The notes beneath the pieces are model-generated. The model was not told the origin of the DNA and searched no databases. It saw only the letters and a list, made by a program, of their open reading frames with translations. Shown piece after piece: positions 54,533 to 64,000 of a DNA stretch of 64,000 nucleotides; within the stretch, counting starts at the first letter, position 1; every line of letters begins with the position of its first letter. The translations under genes were made by a program, and so were the position numbers. Source of the stretch: Lactococcus carnosus (GTDB taxonomy: Bacteria > Bacillota > Bacilli > Lactobacillales > Streptococcaceae); contig NZ_CP017194.1 of assembly GCF_006770265.1 (NCBI RefSeq), positions 1,674,001-1,738,000 of the forward strand, written 5' to 3'.

Positions 54533-55477
54533 ATGGCACTCACACAGTCACAGCCTACCCCAAAACCACGCTTCCAAATCGAGAAGATTGTTCTTGGTAT
54601 CGTTGCTTTATTACTAATCATTGGTGCAATTTTTGATAAACCGATTTCTCGCACACTCATGGATCAAAACTCAATTTTTGGTACCGTATTCCAAAACTAT
54701 AGCCTGATTTTTCCTAGTATTATTATTTTTATGGCTGCCCAAGTTTTATTTTATCGCATTCAAAAATTAGAAAGCAATGCCATCGGCAAATTTTCAGTCA
54801 TGTTTTTAACAGGCGTTGCTGCGATTTATGAAACATGGCAAGCAGTTAAAACCGCCCTTTTTTATACGATTGCTTCACTTAATAACATCAAACATAAAGC
54901 ACCTATTGGTGCTGCTAATAACGACGGTGGTGGCAAAGCAGTTTCACCAACCTGGTATTTACCTACATTAATTATCTTAACGCTTATCCTTGTCATCATC
55001 GGCTTCGCTTTATGCCATAAATGGCTTGTAGCGAAGGATGAAGCAGAAATGCAACGTCTCACTTATGTTGCCCTAGCTGCTATCGTTGCTGTTTTTGCAG
55101 CCGATACGATCGTTAACAGCATGAAGGCACTATGGGGACGTATGCGCCCTTATGAAATGAATCAGGGCTGGACTAATTTCACCTCATGGTTACAAATTAA
55201 TGGTGAAAATGGTCATAAATCATTCCCATCAGGCCATTCACAAGAAGGCTGGATAGCCCTTCTCCTTCCCTTGTTCGTTTCACCAAAACTTGGGAATAAG
55301 CGCCGCAACACCTTTATCTTCGCTGTTGTCTTTGGCTCTCTAGTCGCTATTTCACGACTTAGACTTGGTGCCCATTTCCTAAGTGATGTGACAATGGGGT
55401 CATTTATCTCGATTGTTGTCATCTATGCAGTCGCTAGACTCTTAAATGAAAAACTCATGGGAGATTCTCTCCACTAA
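54533..55477 (+). CDS. PAP2 superfamily membrane phosphatase
   Basis: 314 residues with about six helices and the complete acid phosphatase signature: KALWGRMRP (Lys198, Arg205), PSGH (232-235) and SRLRLGAHFLSD (Arg275, His281, Asp285). These are the catalytic residues of lipid phosphatases, such as undecaprenyl-pyrophosphate or phosphatidate phosphatase; substrate not determinable. An AAGGAG site precedes the ATG. The 280-bp region upstream has a promoter-like stretch and a strong ribosome site (54443-54450) followed by a three-codon frame. Ends at a bidirectional terminator. Confidence 0.88.
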   Translation: MALTQSQPTPKPRFQIEKIVLGIVALLLIIGAIFDKPISRTLMDQNSIFGTVFQNYSLIFPSIIIFMAAQVLFYRIQKLESNAIGKFSVMFLTGVAAIYETWQAVKTALFYTIASLNNIKHKAPIGAANNDGGGKAVSPTWYLPTLIILTLILVIIGFALCHKWLVAKDEAEMQRLTYVALAAIVAVFAADTIVNSMKALWGRMRPYEMNQGWTNFTSWLQINGENGHKSFPSGHSQEGWIALLLPLFVSPKLGNKRRNTFIFAVVFGSLVAISRLRLGAHFLSDVTMGSFISIVVIYAVARLLNEKLMGDSLH

Positions 55478-55493
55478 GCAATAGCTAGTAAGA

Positions 55494-55524
55494 AAAAAAC
55501 CGATGTCAATAGGCACGGTTTTTT
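55494..55524. terminator. Bidirectional terminator between the PAP2 gene and the ABC-2 exporter
   Basis: AAAAAACCG / CGGTTTTTT 9-bp stem with a 13-nt loop. Confidence 0.75.
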
Positions 55525-55544
55525 GTCTTTCTTTGATAGCCCTA

Positions 55545-56261
55545 TCAGGCATGATTTTTTCTATTCCAGATAAAGGCATATCTAGTTAAAATCAGCAAGC
55601 CTACAATCCAAACAAACATCGCTAAAATACTGATATCAGTAAGTGCTAAGTGACCTGAGTTCATAAATATATTCGTATTCGCACCAACAAAAGAGAGACT
55701 GATCAGATGTGACAAGTAGGTATTTTGAATAAAATCTGGTAACATGGCTAGCACTAGCGCCATCATCGTCATCCCAAATCCAAAGAGTGTAGCCTGGGTT
55801 TGATTTTTAGTGAACAATGCGATAGATAGATTAGCTAATATAAATATGACACAGGTGCCTATGGCGATGAATAAATAAAGGGGCCAATTTGGCAGACTAA
55901 CTCTAATCAGAAAAGGAAAGATAAGGCATGACCCTATCGATAGGATAAGAGGAAACATAATGATAGAGATGATGTATTCTTTTAACGTTACGCCAGCTAA
56001 AATAAGCGTTCGTAAATTTTTCTTTTCCTTTTCCTCACTTACCATGATCGACACAAAGCACCCCGATGTCATACTATAGATAAAATTTAAAACAAATGTT
56101 AAGAACAATAGTTTACCTTGATATTGCGGGATAAACGATACAGGTAGAAAGTAGCCAATCGGTATACCAATACACAAATAAAGCAAGACTTTATTTGCCA
56201 TCAGATAATGCCATCTTAACCAAAATAAACTTTTTAAGCGATCTAATTTAGTCATTCTCAA
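55545..56261 (-). CDS. ABC-2 family transporter permease
   Basis: 238 residues with six helices and no recognised substrate motif. A helix-rich N-terminus (LKSLFWLRWHYLMANKVLLY) is followed by the typical GCFVSIMVSEEKEKKNLRTLILAGVT loop of ABC-2 permeases. Overlaps its ATPase gene by 14 bp. Probably an exporter; substrate unknown. Confidence 0.82.
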   Translation of the reverse strand: MRMTKLDRLKSLFWLRWHYLMANKVLLYLCIGIPIGYFLPVSFIPQYQGKLLFLTFVLNFIYSMTSGCFVSIMVSEEKEKKNLRTLILAGVTLKEYIISIIMFPLILSIGSCLIFPFLIRVSLPNWPLYLFIAIGTCVIFILANLSIALFTKNQTQATLFGFGMTMMALVLAMLPDFIQNTYLSHLISLSFVGANTNIFMNSGHLALTDISILAMFVWIVGLLILTRYAFIWNRKNHA

Positions 56262-57075
56262 ATTTCTCCCCCGTTAGTTGAATAAAGATAGAGGCTAAAG
56301 TGGCTTCTGATGTATGGATACTTGAAATATGCTGTGCCAAGTAGTTTGCCGTCTCTTCTTGGGGGACGGTGATACTTTTGCCATTTTGAAAACGAATCAC
56401 GACCTTGCCTTTATCGCTATATTTGTCGATGACTGCTTGAGGTGCACCTGCTTCTATAATTTTGCCTTGATGTAGTAAAGCAATCTCATCACAGATTTCT
56501 GTCGCTTCAGTCATATCGTGCGTTGTTAAAAAAATGGTCACACCTTTATTTTTTAACTCAAGTAACAGACGGTGTACTTCACGAGATAAAGTAGGATCCA
56601 AACCAGAGGTTGGCTCATCTAAAAATAATAGCTTAGGTGTATGCAAAACAGCTTGGATTAATAGCAACCTTTGTTTCATGCCTGTTGATAGATCAATAGC
56701 TTTTTTGTTCTTGTCATCAAACAAGTCTAACCGCCTTAATAACTGATCTAGATAGTCCGTCGACACATGATAAAACTTAGCAAAAAACAAGAGATTTTTA
56801 TAGATAGAGAGCCGTTCATAAAAGCCGATGGTATCACTCATGATCCCAATGTCAAGGAGGTCATCACTTCCTATCTGTCTGCTATCTTTACCCAATACCC
56901 AGGCTTGGCCACTATCTTGTGTCAACTGGCCAGTCAAGATATTAATCGTTGTTGATTTTCCAGAGCCAGATGGCCCTAAAAAACCAAATATCTGTCCCTC
57001 GGAGATGGTAAAGCTGATATCATCAACTGCCATTCTGCCATTAAATGCTTTCGTCACATGCCTTAGTTCAATCAT
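56248..57075 (-). CDS. ABC transporter ATP-binding protein
   Basis: A 275-residue exporter-type ATPase: Walker A GPSGSGKST, signature reading DLSTGMKQRLL (the usual SGGQ is replaced by STGM, common in ABC-2 ATPases such as BcrA), Walker B LLFLDEPTSGLDP and H-loop TTHDMTEATEICDE. AAGGTAG site before the ATG. Forms an exporter with the permease at 55545-56261. Confidence 0.9.
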   Translation of the reverse strand: MIELRHVTKAFNGRMAVDDISFTISEGQIFGFLGPSGSGKSTTINILTGQLTQDSGQAWVLGKDSRQIGSDDLLDIGIMSDTIGFYERLSIYKNLLFFAKFYHVSTDYLDQLLRRLDLFDDKNKKAIDLSTGMKQRLLLIQAVLHTPKLLFLDEPTSGLDPTLSREVHRLLLELKNKGVTIFLTTHDMTEATEICDEIALLHQGKIIEAGAPQAVIDKYSDKGKVVIRFQNGKSITVPQEETANYLAQHISSIHTSEATLASIFIQLTGEKFEND

Positions 57076-57200
57076 TTACTGCTACCTTACCTAGCTTACT
57101 AGTCAGTTTTGTATGCTATTATCCTATCTTTAGTCTATTAAACTTCTTCATTATAACAAATTCTTTTATTTCAAGCTATTGATAGCCTATAAACAATAAA

Positions 57201-57225
57201 ACCACTATCAGACTAGACTAGTGGT
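57201..57225 (-). terminator. Terminator after the beta-glucoside PTS operon
   Basis: ACCACTA/TAGTGGT stem with an 11-nt loop, T-rich on the minus strand; about 60 bp beyond the IIA stop. Confidence 0.55.
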
Positions 57226-57286
57226 CTTATTATCTATTTAAAATAAGCAAGCCTTCTATAATAAAGTTGCTCTTATCTCGAACCCA

Positions 57287-57601
57287 CTATCCCTTAATTA
57301 CTTGATAGAGGGCAATAATCTCTTTGGCCAAATCGACGAAAGCGATGCCTGTCATCAAATGATCCTGGGCATGTACCATATAAATAGAGACATCAACTGC
57401 TTCTCCATTTGCGGCTTTAGTTAACAGCTCTGTCTGACCGTGATGGGCTTTGACGATGGCCTCATTTGCTGCTTGAATCGCACTATCAGCTTTTGTAAAA
57501 TCACCTGCTTTAGCGGCTTGAATCGCTTCAATCGCTGAAGACTTAGCCTCGCCGCCATACATAATCAGTGGCATAATGACAGCCATCTGTTCATCGTTCA
57601 T
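57287..57601 (-). CDS. PTS system lactose/cellobiose family IIA component
   Basis: A 104-residue cytoplasmic phosphocarrier. It forms a three-helix bundle with the phosphorylated His in MVHAQDHLM (His77) and the LIMYGGEAKS N-terminal helix, as in LacF/CelC. Last gene of the operon, 12 bp after the glucosidase. It passes phosphate to a IIB that is not encoded in this window. Confidence 0.93.
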   Translation of the reverse strand: MNDEQMAVIMPLIMYGGEAKSSAIEAIQAAKAGDFTKADSAIQAANEAIVKAHHGQTELLTKAANGEAVDVSIYMVHAQDHLMTGIAFVDLAKEIIALYQVIKG

Positions 57602-57613
57602 CGTGTTCCCTCC

Positions 57614-59050
<1,437 letters not shown>

Positions 59051-59086
59051 CTAAATGATGCTCATTTTCTTTAAAATTGACTATCG

Positions 59087-60397
59087 TTATACTTTATTAT
59101 TTGCTGCTACATTTTCTTGCTCTTGTTTAACAGTAATTTGATCCATTTTTTTAGCAAATGGTAAATAAATGAGGAAAGTCATCACTAGACAAACTGCTTG
59201 TAAAACTGCTGCTTGCCAACCGTTTACTAAAAATCCAGAAATAATTGGTGGTGTTGTCCATGGTACAACCACGCCACCAAACATCGGTACCAATCCGATA
59301 TAAATCGCAAAATATGTCAATAATCCTGATGCGACTGGTGCAACTACAAATGGCAAGAACATGATTGGATTCATTACAATCGGCGCAGCAAATATCACTG
59401 GTTCATTAATATTGAAAAGACTAGGGACAATTGATAATTTGCCAAGCTCTTTATATTGACTTGATTTTGCTAACGTGACCATGAATAAAACCAAGCCTAT
59501 TGTCATCCCTGCTCCAGTTACAGTCATATACTGATCAAGAAATTGTTGTGTTACAATCTTACCACCATTTGCAAGCGTCAAAGCTTTACCAGAATCTAGA
59601 ATCACTTTATTATCAACTGAATTAGCTGTCAATAATGGTCCCATAATACCGCCAACAATGGTTGAGCCATGTATGCCTAGGAACCAAAACATGGGAATGA
59701 GTAGCCCCATAATAATGACACCAGGTAAGGTAGATGTCACGCCTTGTAATGGCGTCTGTAGTACTTTATAAATCCAGTCAAAGAATGTCGTTTGAAATTT
59801 ATCAAAAATGATGTAAACAATTAATGTGATTGAGACAATCGCCACACCTGGTATTAAGGCTGTAAATGCCCCCGCCACATTGGGTGGTACACCCTCAGGC
59901 ATTTTGATACGGATGTCATGTTTAATAAACCAAGCATAAGTCGCACCAACAAATAGACCGACAATAATCCCAACGATCATGCCTTTACCGCCAGTCCACT
60001 CTTTATTGATGACATTCCCAATGATGTTACCACTATTTGTCTCTGTCATTTCTGAACTCATGAGTAAGATAAAGGATGCCATCGCTATCATTCCTGCTGG
60101 TAATGTTTCTGCTATCCCTTGTTCCTTGACATAACAAATGGCAATCCCCATTGCCCCAAATATTGCCATCAAGGCAAATGTTGCACCATATGTTTGATTA
60201 AAGTAAGGCGTTAAGCCAGCATTATCTAGGGCAACGCTGACGGCCTTGATTGGAAAATTGGCGAGTAGTAAAAAGATTGAGCCAATAATTGAAAAGGGCA
60301 TGGTGTAAAGCATCCCATTTCTAAAGCCAACCATGGGCTTAGTTGAGACAAACCGCATCACCTTTGGTATTAATGTCTCATTGATAAATTCCTTCAT
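59087..60397 (-). CDS. PTS system lactose/cellobiose family IIC component
   Basis: A 436-residue membrane permease with about ten helices, including the N-terminal RNGMLYTMPFSIIGSIFLL, the IPMFWFLGIHG substrate loop (near residue 240), and the conserved FNINEPVIFAAPIVMNP motif near residue 330 that holds the sugar-binding Glu. First gene of the operon, with a promoter-proximal cre palindrome at 60438-60449. Confidence 0.93.
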   Translation of the reverse strand: MKEFINETLIPKVMRFVSTKPMVGFRNGMLYTMPFSIIGSIFLLLANFPIKAVSVALDNAGLTPYFNQTYGATFALMAIFGAMGIAICYVKEQGIAETLPAGMIAMASFILLMSSEMTETNSGNIIGNVINKEWTGGKGMIVGIIVGLFVGATYAWFIKHDIRIKMPEGVPPNVAGAFTALIPGVAIVSITLIVYIIFDKFQTTFFDWIYKVLQTPLQGVTSTLPGVIIMGLLIPMFWFLGIHGSTIVGGIMGPLLTANSVDNKVILDSGKALTLANGGKIVTQQFLDQYMTVTGAGMTIGLVLFMVTLAKSSQYKELGKLSIVPSLFNINEPVIFAAPIVMNPIMFLPFVVAPVASGLLTYFAIYIGLVPMFGGVVVPWTTPPIISGFLVNGWQAAVLQAVCLVMTFLIYLPFAKKMDQITVKQEQENVAANNKV

Positions 60398-60437
60398 GAT
60401 AGATACTCCTCTTAAATTAATTAACGACAGCTAGATG

Positions 60438-60449
60438 GTAAGCGCTTAC
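60438..60449. promoter_or_regulatory. cre-like palindrome in the PTS operon leader
   Basis: GTAAGCGCTTAC, a perfect 12-bp palindrome, downstream of the -10 (TATACT, 60459-60464). It matches the cre core with two mismatches in the outer positions, so CcpA roadblock repression is likely. Confidence 0.65.
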
Positions 60450-60503
60450 TTGATTATCAGTATAACTTATCTTCTAGAAATAATAAATAGGATTTGTCCA
60501 TCT

Positions 60504-60517
60504 TGAAACGCGTTACA
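60504..60517. promoter_or_regulatory. Second palindrome upstream of the PTS promoter
   Basis: TGAAACGCGTTACA has a perfect AACGCGTT core, about 40 bp upstream of the -10. It may be the RpiR operator or a second regulator site. Confidence 0.4.
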
Positions 60518-60530
60518 TGGATTGAAACAA

Positions 60531-60566
60531 AAAAAGTTAAGCTACTCAAATTGAGCTTAACTTTTT
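60531..60566. terminator. Terminator overlapping the RpiR stop
   Basis: AAAAAGTTAAGCT / AGCTTAACTTTTT 13-bp stem, 10-nt loop, T tracts on both strands. Confidence 0.8.
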
Positions 60567-61313
60567 TGATTGATCAATGCTTTGGGTCTTAACATGATGT
60601 GCCATTATTTCTAGCAAGGCAAGCACTGGTAGCTGTGTTGTTAGCTTTATGGCTGTTGAATAAGCAAACTCATCTATCATATAGTAGGAGAAATTAAAAT
60701 CTGACATTTTTGAAATCGTTGATGCATCATCATTCGTTATCGATATGATCTTCGCCCCATTCTTTTTAAAACGATCTAACTGTTCGATCACTTCGCTCGT
60801 TTCACCTGAAACTGATAGGACAATCATACAAGACTGTTGATAACTATCCCTTGGGATTGGCAAATACGGGTCTGTAATGACGAAAGATTGGATCCCTACG
60901 TTATTAAAATATCTATAACCATATGCTGCTAATGCACCACTAGTCCCTATCCCCATAAAGGTCGTATAGTGACTAGATTCAATCAATTGACAAGCCTGTG
61001 ACAACTTTTCTTGAAATGCATGGCCAGTTAGGCCTTTTAAAAAAGCATTCAACTGTAAGAAATTGGCATAATAGCTTTCTAAAGAGGTCTCAACCTGATT
61101 AGGCTGCATGATATAGAATTTAAGCTCTGAAAATCCAGTAAACCCTAAATGTCGACAAAATCTAACAATCGTTGCCGTTGATACATGGGTCAACTGGGCA
61201 AATTCTCTTATGGTCATTTGACTCACGTCGGCCATATGATCTGTCAAGTAGTTGTAAATTTGAAACTCAGTCTCATTTAATTTCTTGATTTTCTCGATTT
61301 GAAACACAAACAT
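60546..61313 (-). CDS. RpiR family transcriptional regulator (beta-glucoside operon)
   Basis: About 255 residues: N-terminal HTH (MTIREFAQLTHVSTATIVRFCRHLGF), then a SIS domain with TTFMGIGTSGALA near residue 120, VLSVSGETSEVIEQL and the IISITNDD segment. An ATG at 61313 and a GTG at 61307 are both possible; the GGGG site is better spaced for the GTG. An in-frame TTG at 61352 has no ribosome site. Positioned upstream of the PTS operon and probably controls it, although a terminator separates them. Confidence 0.85.
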   Translation of the reverse strand: MFVFQIEKIKKLNETEFQIYNYLTDHMADVSQMTIREFAQLTHVSTATIVRFCRHLGFTGFSELKFYIMQPNQVETSLESYYANFLQLNAFLKGLTGHAFQEKLSQACQLIESSHYTTFMGIGTSGALAAYGYRYFNNVGIQSFVITDPYLPIPRDSYQQSCMIVLSVSGETSEVIEQLDRFKKNGAKIISITNDDASTISKMSDFNFSYYMIDEFAYSTAIKLTTQLPVLALLEIMAHHVKTQSIDQSKKLSSI

Positions 61314-61366
61314 CCCCTTTTTTCCCGAGGCTAGCTTGCTATCGAATATCAATTTTTAAGCTAATA

Positions 61367-62416
61367 TTAACTTTGTAATTTACTTTCACGACTGTCAAAT
61401 GCTGCCACTGCTAGCACAACTAATTTCTCAATCAAATCACCATAGGTTAAGCCCATATTTTCCCATAAAAGAGGATACATAGAAAACTGAGTGAAGCCTG
61501 GTATGGCATTAATCTCATTCAAATAGAGTTGATTGTCAGGTGTCATGAAAAAGTCACAGCGCGATAGGCCTGTCCCAGCAACTGCACGATAGGCGATCTC
61601 CGCAAACTCCCGCATTTTTGCTATCGTTTCGTCAGGAATTTCTGCAGGAATGGCCATGGTAATTTGATTATCGATATACTTGGACTGATAGTCATAAAAG
61701 GCGACGTCTTTAACCACCTCACCTGGCAATGTCGACGACACATCTGAATTACCAAGTATGGCCACTTCAATTTCACGCGCGTTAACCCCCTGCTCGATCA
61801 AAATCCGATTATCAAATTTGATGGCTTCATCGATTGCGCTCGGTAAGTCTGCTGCTGTTTCAACTTTAGAAATGCCGACAGATGACCCCATGTTAGCTGG
61901 TTTAACAAAGACAGGATAATTTAGCTTATCATTAACTTCGCCTATCTTCTGCTCAATCTCGGATAAGTCAGTCAGTGCCACATAAGGTACCTGTGGGACA
62001 TGAACGGACTCAAAAACGTGTTTGGCCATGATCTTATCCATGGTCACGCTAGCTGATGTGATACTAGGACCCACATAAGGCATCCTAAGAATTTCGAGGA
62101 AGCCTTGAATAGACCCATCTTCGCCCATCGGCCCATGAAGGATTGGGAATACTACGGCATCTTTTTCATAAATACTAGCCGGTGACACAAAATCAGATGC
62201 ACCACTTGTCGCATTCGTCATTAACTTGGTCCCAACTTGGGGTGTCTCAGTAAAAGACTGGGTTTTGATGAAGTCACCTGCTTGTGTGATAAAAAAAGTA
62301 TGCACCACAAACTTAGCATAATTTATAGCAAAAATAACACTCTCAGCTGATAGTACGGATACCTCTCGTTCAGCACTACGCCCACCATATAGTAAAATTA
62401 AAACTTGTTTTGTCAT
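61367..62416 (-). CDS. ddl: D-alanine--D-alanine ligase
   Basis: A 349-residue ATP-grasp enzyme making the D-Ala-D-Ala dipeptide for MurF. N-terminal [22 protein letters not shown] near residue 97, the [18 protein letters not shown]-grasp loop and the C-terminal [19 protein letters not shown] with the substrate-contacting Glu/Asn residues. The Tyr/Phe position that separates vancomycin-sensitive from D-lactate-using ligases cannot be placed without an alignment; an F at FSMYP lies near, but is not, that site. AAGGAG start; extended -10 promoter at 62448-62456. Confidence 0.94.
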   Translation of the reverse strand: MTKQVLILLYGGRSAEREVSVLSAESVIFAINYAKFVVHTFFITQAGDFIKTQSFTETPQVGTKLMTNATSGASDFVSPASIYEKDAVVFPILHGPMGEDGSIQGFLEILRMPYVGPSITSASVTMDKIMAKHVFESVHVPQVPYVALTDLSEIEQKIGEVNDKLNYPVFVKPANMGSSVGISKVETAADLPSAIDEAIKFDNRILIEQGVNAREIEVAILGNSDVSSTLPGEVVKDVAFYDYQSKYIDNQITMAIPAEIPDETIAKMREFAEIAYRAVAGTGLSRCDFFMTPDNQLYLNEINAIPGFTQFSMYPLLWENMGLTYGDLIEKLVVLAVAAFDSRESKLQS

Positions 62417-62447
62417 CTTATCTCCTTGAAATCATATCGTCATTATT

Positions 62448-62456
62448 ATTATATCA
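62448..62456 (-). promoter_or_regulatory. ddl promoter (extended -10)
   Basis: TGA-TATAAT on the minus strand, about 32 bp before the start codon. Confidence 0.6.
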
Positions 62457-62556
62457 TAAAAACAATCACGCTATCTTTTACGCCTACAGATAATCATATC
62501 AGGTTATAACTTGTTAAGTAGGGATCACCCGCATAAATCAAGTAAGTTTTACGCTA

Positions 62557-62592
62557 TAAAAAAAAGTGATAGGCCCGGTTAGTTGGCTTATC
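62557..62592 (-). terminator. Terminator after recR
   Basis: GATAAGCC / GGCCTATC stem (one G-U pair, 62568-62592) followed by T8 on the minus strand. Confidence 0.75.
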
Positions 62593-62638
62593 AACTCTCT
62601 TTATTTTTTCAGGTATCTGGTGGTCTCGCCTAAACAGC

Positions 62639-63238
62639 TTATATTTCCTGACGATTTTCAACCGCCTTGCTTAGCGTCACCTCATCAGCATATTCGATAT
62701 CACTCCCAACAGCTAACCCTCTTGCCAGACGTGTCACTTTAATCCCTGCAGGCTTGATCATCCGAGCCAAATACATGGCCGTAGCCTCACCATCACTGGT
62801 TGCATTTGTCGCGATAATAATCTCTGCTACCTCACTATCCATTAACCTTGTAATCAAAGTTTTGACGTTAATATCATCTGGACTCACACCATTCATGGGA
62901 CTAATCGTGCCATGTAAGACATGATATAGACCAGTATATTCTCTAATTCTTTCCATAGCAAGGACATCTTTTGATTCCTCTACTACAAAAATAGTCGTCT
63001 TATCTCTTGCATCATCCGTACAAATATTACAAGGATCCGCATCCGTCAGATTACCGCAGATACTACAAAAATGAAGATCTCGCTTTGCTGACAAGAGATT
63101 TGCCGCGAAGGCATTTACGTCATCATCTGACATCCCTATGGTATAAAATGCCAGTCTAGTCGCTGTTTTTTGACCAATACCTGGCAGTTTTGCATAAGAC
63201 TCGATGAGCTTAGCAATTGGTTCTGGATAATAAGCCAT
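62639..63238 (-). CDS. recR: Recombination protein RecR
   Basis: A 199-residue partner of RecF/RecO in recombinational repair of gaps. N-terminal helix-hairpin-helix ([15 protein letters not shown]), a CX2C...CX2C zinc finger ([16 protein letters not shown]) near residue 57, and a Toprim domain starting at TTIFVVEE. The length is standard. An AGAGGAC-type site precedes the ATG at 63238. Confidence 0.95.
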   Translation of the reverse strand: MAYYPEPIAKLIESYAKLPGIGQKTATRLAFYTIGMSDDDVNAFAANLLSAKRDLHFCSICGNLTDADPCNICTDDARDKTTIFVVEESKDVLAMERIREYTGLYHVLHGTISPMNGVSPDDINVKTLITRLMDSEVAEIIIATNATSDGEATAMYLARMIKPAGIKVTRLARGLAVGSDIEYADEVTLSKAVENRQEI

Positions 63239-63354
63239 CCTTGTCCTCTTCTATATATATATTTCTATTTAAAGTGGTTGCACTAGGTCTTAGTTTGTTA
63301 ACCATCTCATCTAATTTTTGTGATAAAACAGATACTCTAGTCAAGCATGTCAAC

Positions 63355-64000
63355 TTAGCGTAATCTTGCTAATAAGCTATCCGGTACTTGCCAATAGCCG
63401 ATACGACCCATACTACCAGAAAAATACAGATATCGTTTACCATTCTTTACTTGCAATACCGATGCTTGTAAAACAAGGGACTGATCCGCACTTTCGTTCA
63501 GATACAGTTCATTAATAGACTTACCCTTTATAGAACCTGATCTAGTAAAATCAGGTTTTTTACTAATTAATGTGCGCAGTTCATGCAGTATTTTTTGCTG
63601 CTTATCTTTATCTGCTTGATGCATAAGGAACTGATTATCATAAGTGGCATAAGTAAGGTAGGTAGGCCTTAAAAAATCAAAAGCATCCGCTACAGTGTTA
63701 ATTTTTTCACTACACCAAGTCATCATGCTGGCCCCATCAGAATATGGCGTCATCTCCACAAGTAGTTTTTCTTGTGGTAAGCTGTTTATCTTCCAAAGTT
63801 TTGACTTAGTCTTTAGATCCAACTCTTTATTTTTGTAGTCACCAACATAAGTCGCGCCACCAAAGATTTTTGTATCTTTCCCATCACCTGATAGGTTTGG
63901 CATAATATAGGCAGTTGCGTAATAAGTCTTACCATCATAAGTAAGTGTTTCGCTATTCTCTGTCCTCATAACATACCAAAAATAGACTAACCCACTAACT
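63355..64000 (-). CDS. Membrane-anchored protein of unknown function (N-terminus beyond window)
   Basis: At least 214 codons; the reading frame stays open to the window edge. Before the first in-window Met it reads GLVYFWYVM, the end of a probable membrane helix, so a larger N-terminal part is missing. The visible part is soluble and extracellular-looking: Tyr/Asn/Thr-rich, with repeated aromatic strands and no cysteines except one near the middle (MTWCSEK). No family recognised. Confidence 0.6.
   Translation of the reverse strand, partial: VSGLVYFWYVMRTENSETLTYDGKTYYATAYIMPNLSGDGKDTKIFGGATYVGDYKNKELDLKTKSKLWKINSLPQEKLLVEMTPYSDGASMMTWCSEKINTVADAFDFLRPTYLTYATYDNQFLMHQADKDKQQKILHELRTLISKKPDFTRSGSIKGKSINELYLNESADQSLVLQASVLQVKNGKRYLYFSGSMGRIGYWQVPDSLLARLR

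Noticed and set aside
60504-60517. Second cre site
   Set aside because: The core reads AACGCG without the AARCG spacing of the cre consensus; kept only as an unassigned palindrome.

Overview
The window looks like a chromosome segment of a low-GC Gram-positive lactic acid bacterium of the Streptococcaceae, most likely Lactococcus or Pseudolactococcus. Supporting this are streptococcal-type RpoB/RpoC, a cytoplasmic PepO endopeptidase, mannose- and lactose-class PTS genes, RpiR regulators, a PhnDCEE transporter and an IS30 element. Species cannot be fixed from the sequence alone. Most genes are on the minus strand. No rRNA, tRNA or CRISPR array was recognised.

Layout. 1-3.8 kb: a mannose-family PTS (IIC, IID; cut by the left edge) behind a short 6-phosphogluconate dehydrogenase, divergent from an RpiR regulator; a gluconate uptake locus is the best guess. 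3.9-5.9 kb: ispH and cysK. 6.1-18.6 kb: the accessory centrepiece. One long secreted protein (signal peptide, beta-helix-like region, calcium-binding TSP3 repeats, class 3 lipase domain; broken by one frameshift) is followed by a tandem array of signal-less lipase modules, each or its 3' tail followed by a polytopic membrane protein. Seven lipase tails precede seven membrane-protein genes. This is the architecture of a polymorphic toxin with orphan toxin/immunity cassettes.

19-30.6 kb: sodA, a polar amino acid ABC transporter, and rpoB-rpoC with structured leader and spacer RNA. 30.9-39.1 kb: pepO, a Gfo/Idh/MocA oxidoreductase, nrdG with a small partner ORF, a MurJ-type flippase, era and the DEAD-box helicase gene cshA. 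39.5-44.4 kb: an Ala-Gln repeat lipoprotein whose promoter region is interrupted by an IS30 element, an ABC-2 exporter, and a DUF3021/LytTR pair. 44.5-54.3 kb: prfC, a LysM secreted protein, a CcpA-type small gene, a PhnDCEE phosphonate-type transporter with a metallophosphatase, and murF. 54.5-64 kb: a PAP2 phosphatase, another ABC-2 exporter, a beta-glucoside PTS/6-phospho-beta-glucosidase operon with cre and RpiR control, ddl, recR and a truncated membrane-anchored protein.

The housekeeping parts are ordinary: cell wall (murF, ddl, murJ), transcription, translation and ribosome assembly (rpoBC, prfC, era, cshA). The lipase/membrane-protein array is the part most likely to be a little-described system. 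The sequence suggests a Sec-secreted phospholipase-like antibacterial effector, with specificity carried between the catalytic Asp and His and with matching membrane immunity proteins. That function is inferred, not shown.
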